From: Spirochaetaceae bacterium
Lineage (GTDB): Bacteria > Spirochaetota > Spirochaetia > DSM-27196 > Salinispiraceae
DNA: 8,396 nucleotides
Direction of reading: 5' to 3'
Assembly (NCBI GenBank): GCA_007129335.1
Contig: SKVS01000240.1
Location: 1 to 8,396, forward strand
How positions within the stretch are numbered: the first letter of the stretch is position 1; each line of letters begins with the position of its first letter. Shown one piece after another: positions 6,224-8,396 of this stretch. The position numbers were made by a program, and so were the translations under genes. Below the pieces are notes generated by a model. It saw only the letters and a list, made by a program, of their open reading frames with translations. It did not search any database and was not told the origin of the DNA.

Positions 6224-8068
6224 ATGAAGCAACGCAAAGGCGTAGAACTGTATCTTAAGGTCAGCGGCCTGGTACTTTTGGTCATGACCTTATCATTCAT
6301 TGGAATGACCCTGGTTCTTGAATCAGCATTAAAGGACCTGATCCGCCAAGAAAATCAGGAAAAGTATGAATTCAGAATTGAGCTGATTCTATCTACACTG
6401 AATAACCAATTTGAACGATATCAACGGGAACTGGGAAGCAGACTTAGCCATAACGCCACAACCGCTGGAACCATGCTTGCAGAGGCTAGTGAATCGGAGC
6501 TTACCGAAATGGTGTCCCGTCATCATCAAGCCCAAATTATTGCCGAACTGCGTCAGAGTCATTATATCGAGGGAAAAACAACCGTATACCCTTTTATTCT
6601 GGACACATTAGGACGCGTCATTATGCATCCTCAATTAGATAACGGCGATTCCAGTCTCCGGGGACTTGATTTTGTTCAGGAAGCCCTTTCAATGCGCAAT
6701 GGTTCGCTGGACTATACCTACAATGGGGAAACGAAATGGATGACCTTTCAAACCTTTCCCCAGTGGGGCTGGGTTGTAGGATTTGCGGTGGATGGAACGG
6801 AACTGTATGCAGCAATAAATGACTTTCGAAAAATTGAATTTGCCATCCTTATTGTAAGTTTTCTTGTCATTGGTCTGACCTCGGTTTTCTTCATTCGCCA
6901 TAGTCTGAAGCCGGTAAAAAAAGTCCAAAATCGTATTACGGAAATCGCCCAGGGTGGAGGTGATTTAACCCAACTCCTGGCAGTAGAGTCCGGGGATGAA
7001 ATTGGGCAGTTATCAGACAAATTCAATAGTTTCGTTGTATCTCTGCGGGACATCATCATGACCGTAAAAAAGATCTCAACAGATACTATGCTCATTCGTG
7101 GTGACTTGAGTGCAAACACCGAGGAAACCGCCAGTGCTGTAGCTCAAATAGCAATTACCATTGAATCCCTCATGGGCAAGCTCAACCAACTTTCCCAGAA
7201 CATCCATAGCTCGGTGGATGATTTACAGCATATTGCGGTTGCAGCCCAGGATAATAATCGGGTAACCCAGGAGACCGCAATCCGGGTCGAAGAATCGGTT
7301 GCTGCAGTAAACCAAATGTTTTCTTCGATTCAACGGGTCACCGAAGTCGTAGAAACAAAATCCCGTCTGACCGAACAACTTGTACAAACCTCTACAAGAG
7401 GAGGTCATCAATTGCAGGATATGGGAACTGCTTTTCAGACAAATGTGTCATCCCAGATTGAACACATATCGAACTTTGTAAAAATTATTACTGCCATTTC
7501 GAGCCAGATCAACATGCTGTCCATGAATGCTGCTATTGAAGCTGCCCACGCGGGTGAACACGGCCGGGGTTTTGCTGTTGTAGCCAATGAAGTTCGAAGA
7601 TTGGCAGAAGAAACTGCTGGCCATGCCAAAAATGTAGGTTCAAGCTTGAAGGATATTGTGAAAGCAATAGGGAACACCGATCAGGACCTTGAAAAAGTTG
7701 GCGGAGCTTTTGTTGCCATAGATACCAATGTAGATCAGGTAGCAACAGCCTTTACAGAAATCAGGAATGCAACCACAGAGCTTTCAGCCGGTAGCAAGGA
7801 AATTCTTGATGCCATGCAATTCCTTGCTCAGGACGTAACCCAGGTACGATCTCATTCTGACGCGGTTGCGAACAAAACACAAAATATTCTGTCCCTAATG
7901 GAAGGAGTTCGCGGCTTTTCCACCGAAATACTCGGGGGAATGACCGAAATTTCTACCGGAGCCCAGGAGATTAACCAAGCAATGCAACAGGTAGGCACAC
8001 TGACCCTGGAAATTGGTGAAAAAACCCAGAATCTGAACATGAGGATTCAGGAGTTTAAGACAGAATAA
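6224..8068 (+). CDS. Methyl-accepting chemotaxis protein with periplasmic Cache sensor
   Basis: A 614-residue transmembrane chemoreceptor that binds a ligand outside the cytoplasmic membrane and controls CheA via CheW. Order: a first membrane helix at about 12-33; a sensor domain at about 40-200 that resembles the Cache_3-Cache_2 type (YPFILDTLGRVIMHP at 122-136, then a segment ending MTFQTFPQWGWVVGF at 173-187); a second helix at about 204-225; a HAMP linker at about 226-280 (SLKPVKKV, GGGDLTQ, SGDEIGQLSDKFN); and a long coiled-coil signalling domain to the C-terminus. The hairpin tip (QINMLSMNAAIEAAHAGE, 428-445, then HGRGFAVVANEVRRLAEE) is intact. There is no C-terminal CheR-binding pentapeptide; the chain ends QEFKTE. 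The ligand cannot be read from sequence. The gene has its own GGAG ribosome site, stands alone with no che genes in view, and lacks an obvious terminator after it. Confidence 0.97.
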   Translation: MKQRKGVELYLKVSGLVLLVMTLSFIGMTLVLESALKDLIRQENQEKYEFRIELILSTLNNQFERYQRELGSRLSHNATTAGTMLAEASESELTEMVSRHHQAQIIAELRQSHYIEGKTTVYPFILDTLGRVIMHPQLDNGDSSLRGLDFVQEALSMRNGSLDYTYNGETKWMTFQTFPQWGWVVGFAVDGTELYAAINDFRKIEFAILIVSFLVIGLTSVFFIRHSLKPVKKVQNRITEIAQGGGDLTQLLAVESGDEIGQLSDKFNSFVVSLRDIIMTVKKISTDTMLIRGDLSANTEETASAVAQIAITIESLMGKLNQLSQNIHSSVDDLQHIAVAAQDNNRVTQETAIRVEESVAAVNQMFSSIQRVTEVVETKSRLTEQLVQTSTRGGHQLQDMGTAFQTNVSSQIEHISNFVKIITAISSQINMLSMNAAIEAAHAGEHGRGFAVVANEVRRLAEETAGHAKNVGSSLKDIVKAIGNTDQDLEKVGGAFVAIDTNVDQVATAFTEIRNATTELSAGSKEILDAMQFLAQDVTQVRSHSDAVANKTQNILSLMEGVRGFSTEILGGMTEISTGAQEINQAMQQVGTLTLEIGEKTQNLNMRIQEFKTE

Positions 8069-8180
8069 TCGGGGATCTAAGATGGATTGATTGCCATCAA
8101 GTCAAACTCCAGAGCAAACGCATATGGTAAAGTGGTACGGGAAAGTAACCCATTTAGGCCCCAGTTGCAGGGGTTTACAT

Positions 8181-8207
8181 AACCTGATTGTACTATTTTG
8201 CCAGGTT
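8181..8207. repeat. Short inverted repeat AACCTG / CAGGTT
   Basis: AACCTG (8181-8186) and CAGGTT (8202-8207) are perfect 6-base arms around a 15-base loop, at the junction between the first and second repeat units. As a hairpin it would be weak. Confidence 0.3.
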
Positions 8208-8311
8208 TGATTGTCATATGGGTTTACTCCGAGCTACACTTGCAGGGCAAACGCATATGGCTACTATTGAAAGTGGAAAATACACAAGTCCAGGAGTACT
8301 AGGTCGCTCAT

Positions 8312-8371
8312 GACTATAGATTCAAACCAATAACTCGACATTTGTCGAGTTATTGGTTTGAATCTATAGTC
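8312..8371. repeat. Perfect 60-bp palindrome, possible small inserted element
   Basis: The left arm 8312-8340 (begins GACTATAGATTC, ends AACTCGACA) is the exact reverse complement of the right arm 8343-8371, 29 of 29 bases, with only TT between. The arms are AT-rich and no T-run follows, so it is not a standard terminator. The palindrome is flanked by one T on each side and then by CTCA on both sides (8307-8310 and 8373-8376), which could be a 4-bp target duplication or chance. It sits inside the repeat array and roughly accounts for the longer gap between the second and third repeat copies. Confidence 0.85.
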
Positions 8372-8396
8372 TCTCAGTAACTTTCATTGCCATATG

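Larger units (their letters stand above)
8069..8396. repeat. Non-coding degenerate repeat array downstream of the chemoreceptor
   Basis: No credible gene is seen in these 328 bases. The stretch is built of diverged repeats. TTGATTGCCAT (8087), TTGATTGTCATATG (8207) and TTCATTGCCATATG (8383) recur. ACTCC at 8106 and 8226 keeps the same 120-base offset. GCAAACGCATATGG occurs exactly twice (8114-8127 and 8247-8260). GGGTTTAC (8171, 8220), TTGCAGGG (8165, 8240) and AAAGTGG (8129, 8270) are further shared words. CATATG occurs four times (8121, 8215, 8254, 8391), and I saw it nowhere else in the window. The array runs off the right edge, so its full length and its next neighbour are unknown. Confidence 0.7.

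Noticed and set aside
8081..8100. Terminator right after the chemoreceptor gene
   Set aside because: TTGAT-TGCC-ATCAA (8087-8100) gives only five base pairs and no T-run follows.
8312..8371. Intrinsic terminator of the chemoreceptor gene
   Set aside because: The stem is AT-rich with a 2-base centre, no T-run follows on either strand, and it lies about 240 bases after the stop codon.
8087..8396. Integron attC sites
   Set aside because: The unit length near 120 bp invited this, but I find no paired RYYYAAC/GTTRRRY core sites, no cassette genes and no integrase in view, and the main palindrome is perfect rather than having extrahelical bases.
8087..8396. CRISPR array
   Set aside because: The repeats are diverged, unevenly spaced by 120 bases or more, and do not separate regular short spacers.

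Overview
The window reads as ordinary bacterial chromosome, with G+C in the middle of the range by eye. It probably comes from an anaerobic or fermentative, motile, Gram-negative-type bacterium. The grounds are a one-chain pyruvate:ferredoxin oxidoreductase, a metal-responsive DtxR/MntR-family repressor, and a membrane chemoreceptor with a Cache sensor. A free-living spirochaete would fit this gene set, but nothing in the sequence proves the lineage, and that is a weak inference.

Layout: (1) Positions 1-3285 (+) hold the 3' nine-tenths of a pyruvate:ferredoxin oxidoreductase gene. Its start lies before the window, and it is closed by a strong intrinsic terminator at about 3334-3361. (2) 3408-4067 (+) is a full-length DtxR-type regulator with a GTG start, a 19-bp operator-like inverted repeat and a -10 element almost touching the start codon. 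(3) 4086-4886 (-) is an AAC(3)/YokD-family N-acetyltransferase, convergent with the regulator. (4) 4971-5288 (+) is a small protein I do not recognise, transcribed away from the acetyltransferase. (5) 5300-5992 (-) is a seven-helix hemolysin III/PAQR-type membrane protein, convergent with the small gene. (6) 6224-8068 (+) is a complete methyl-accepting chemotaxis protein. (7) 8069-8396 is non-coding: a degenerate repeat array with a period near 120 bp, four CATATG hexamers, and a perfect 60-bp palindrome.

The genes do not form one operon: almost every neighbour is on the opposite strand or separated by a terminator or promoter. The only plausible functional link is between the iron-sulfur-rich oxidoreductase and the metal-responsive regulator next to it, and the terminator between them argues for separate transcription. 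Two patterns deserve attention. First, four consecutive genes (3408 to 5992) have a -10-like hexamer only 5-10 nt from the start codon and no clear Shine-Dalgarno sequence, which suggests leaderless or nearly leaderless mRNAs; the chemoreceptor instead has a GGAG ribosome site. Second, the 3' intergenic repeat array carries a long palindrome that looks inserted. I found no clear new multi-gene system; the repeat/palindrome region at the right edge is the part most likely to hold something undescribed.
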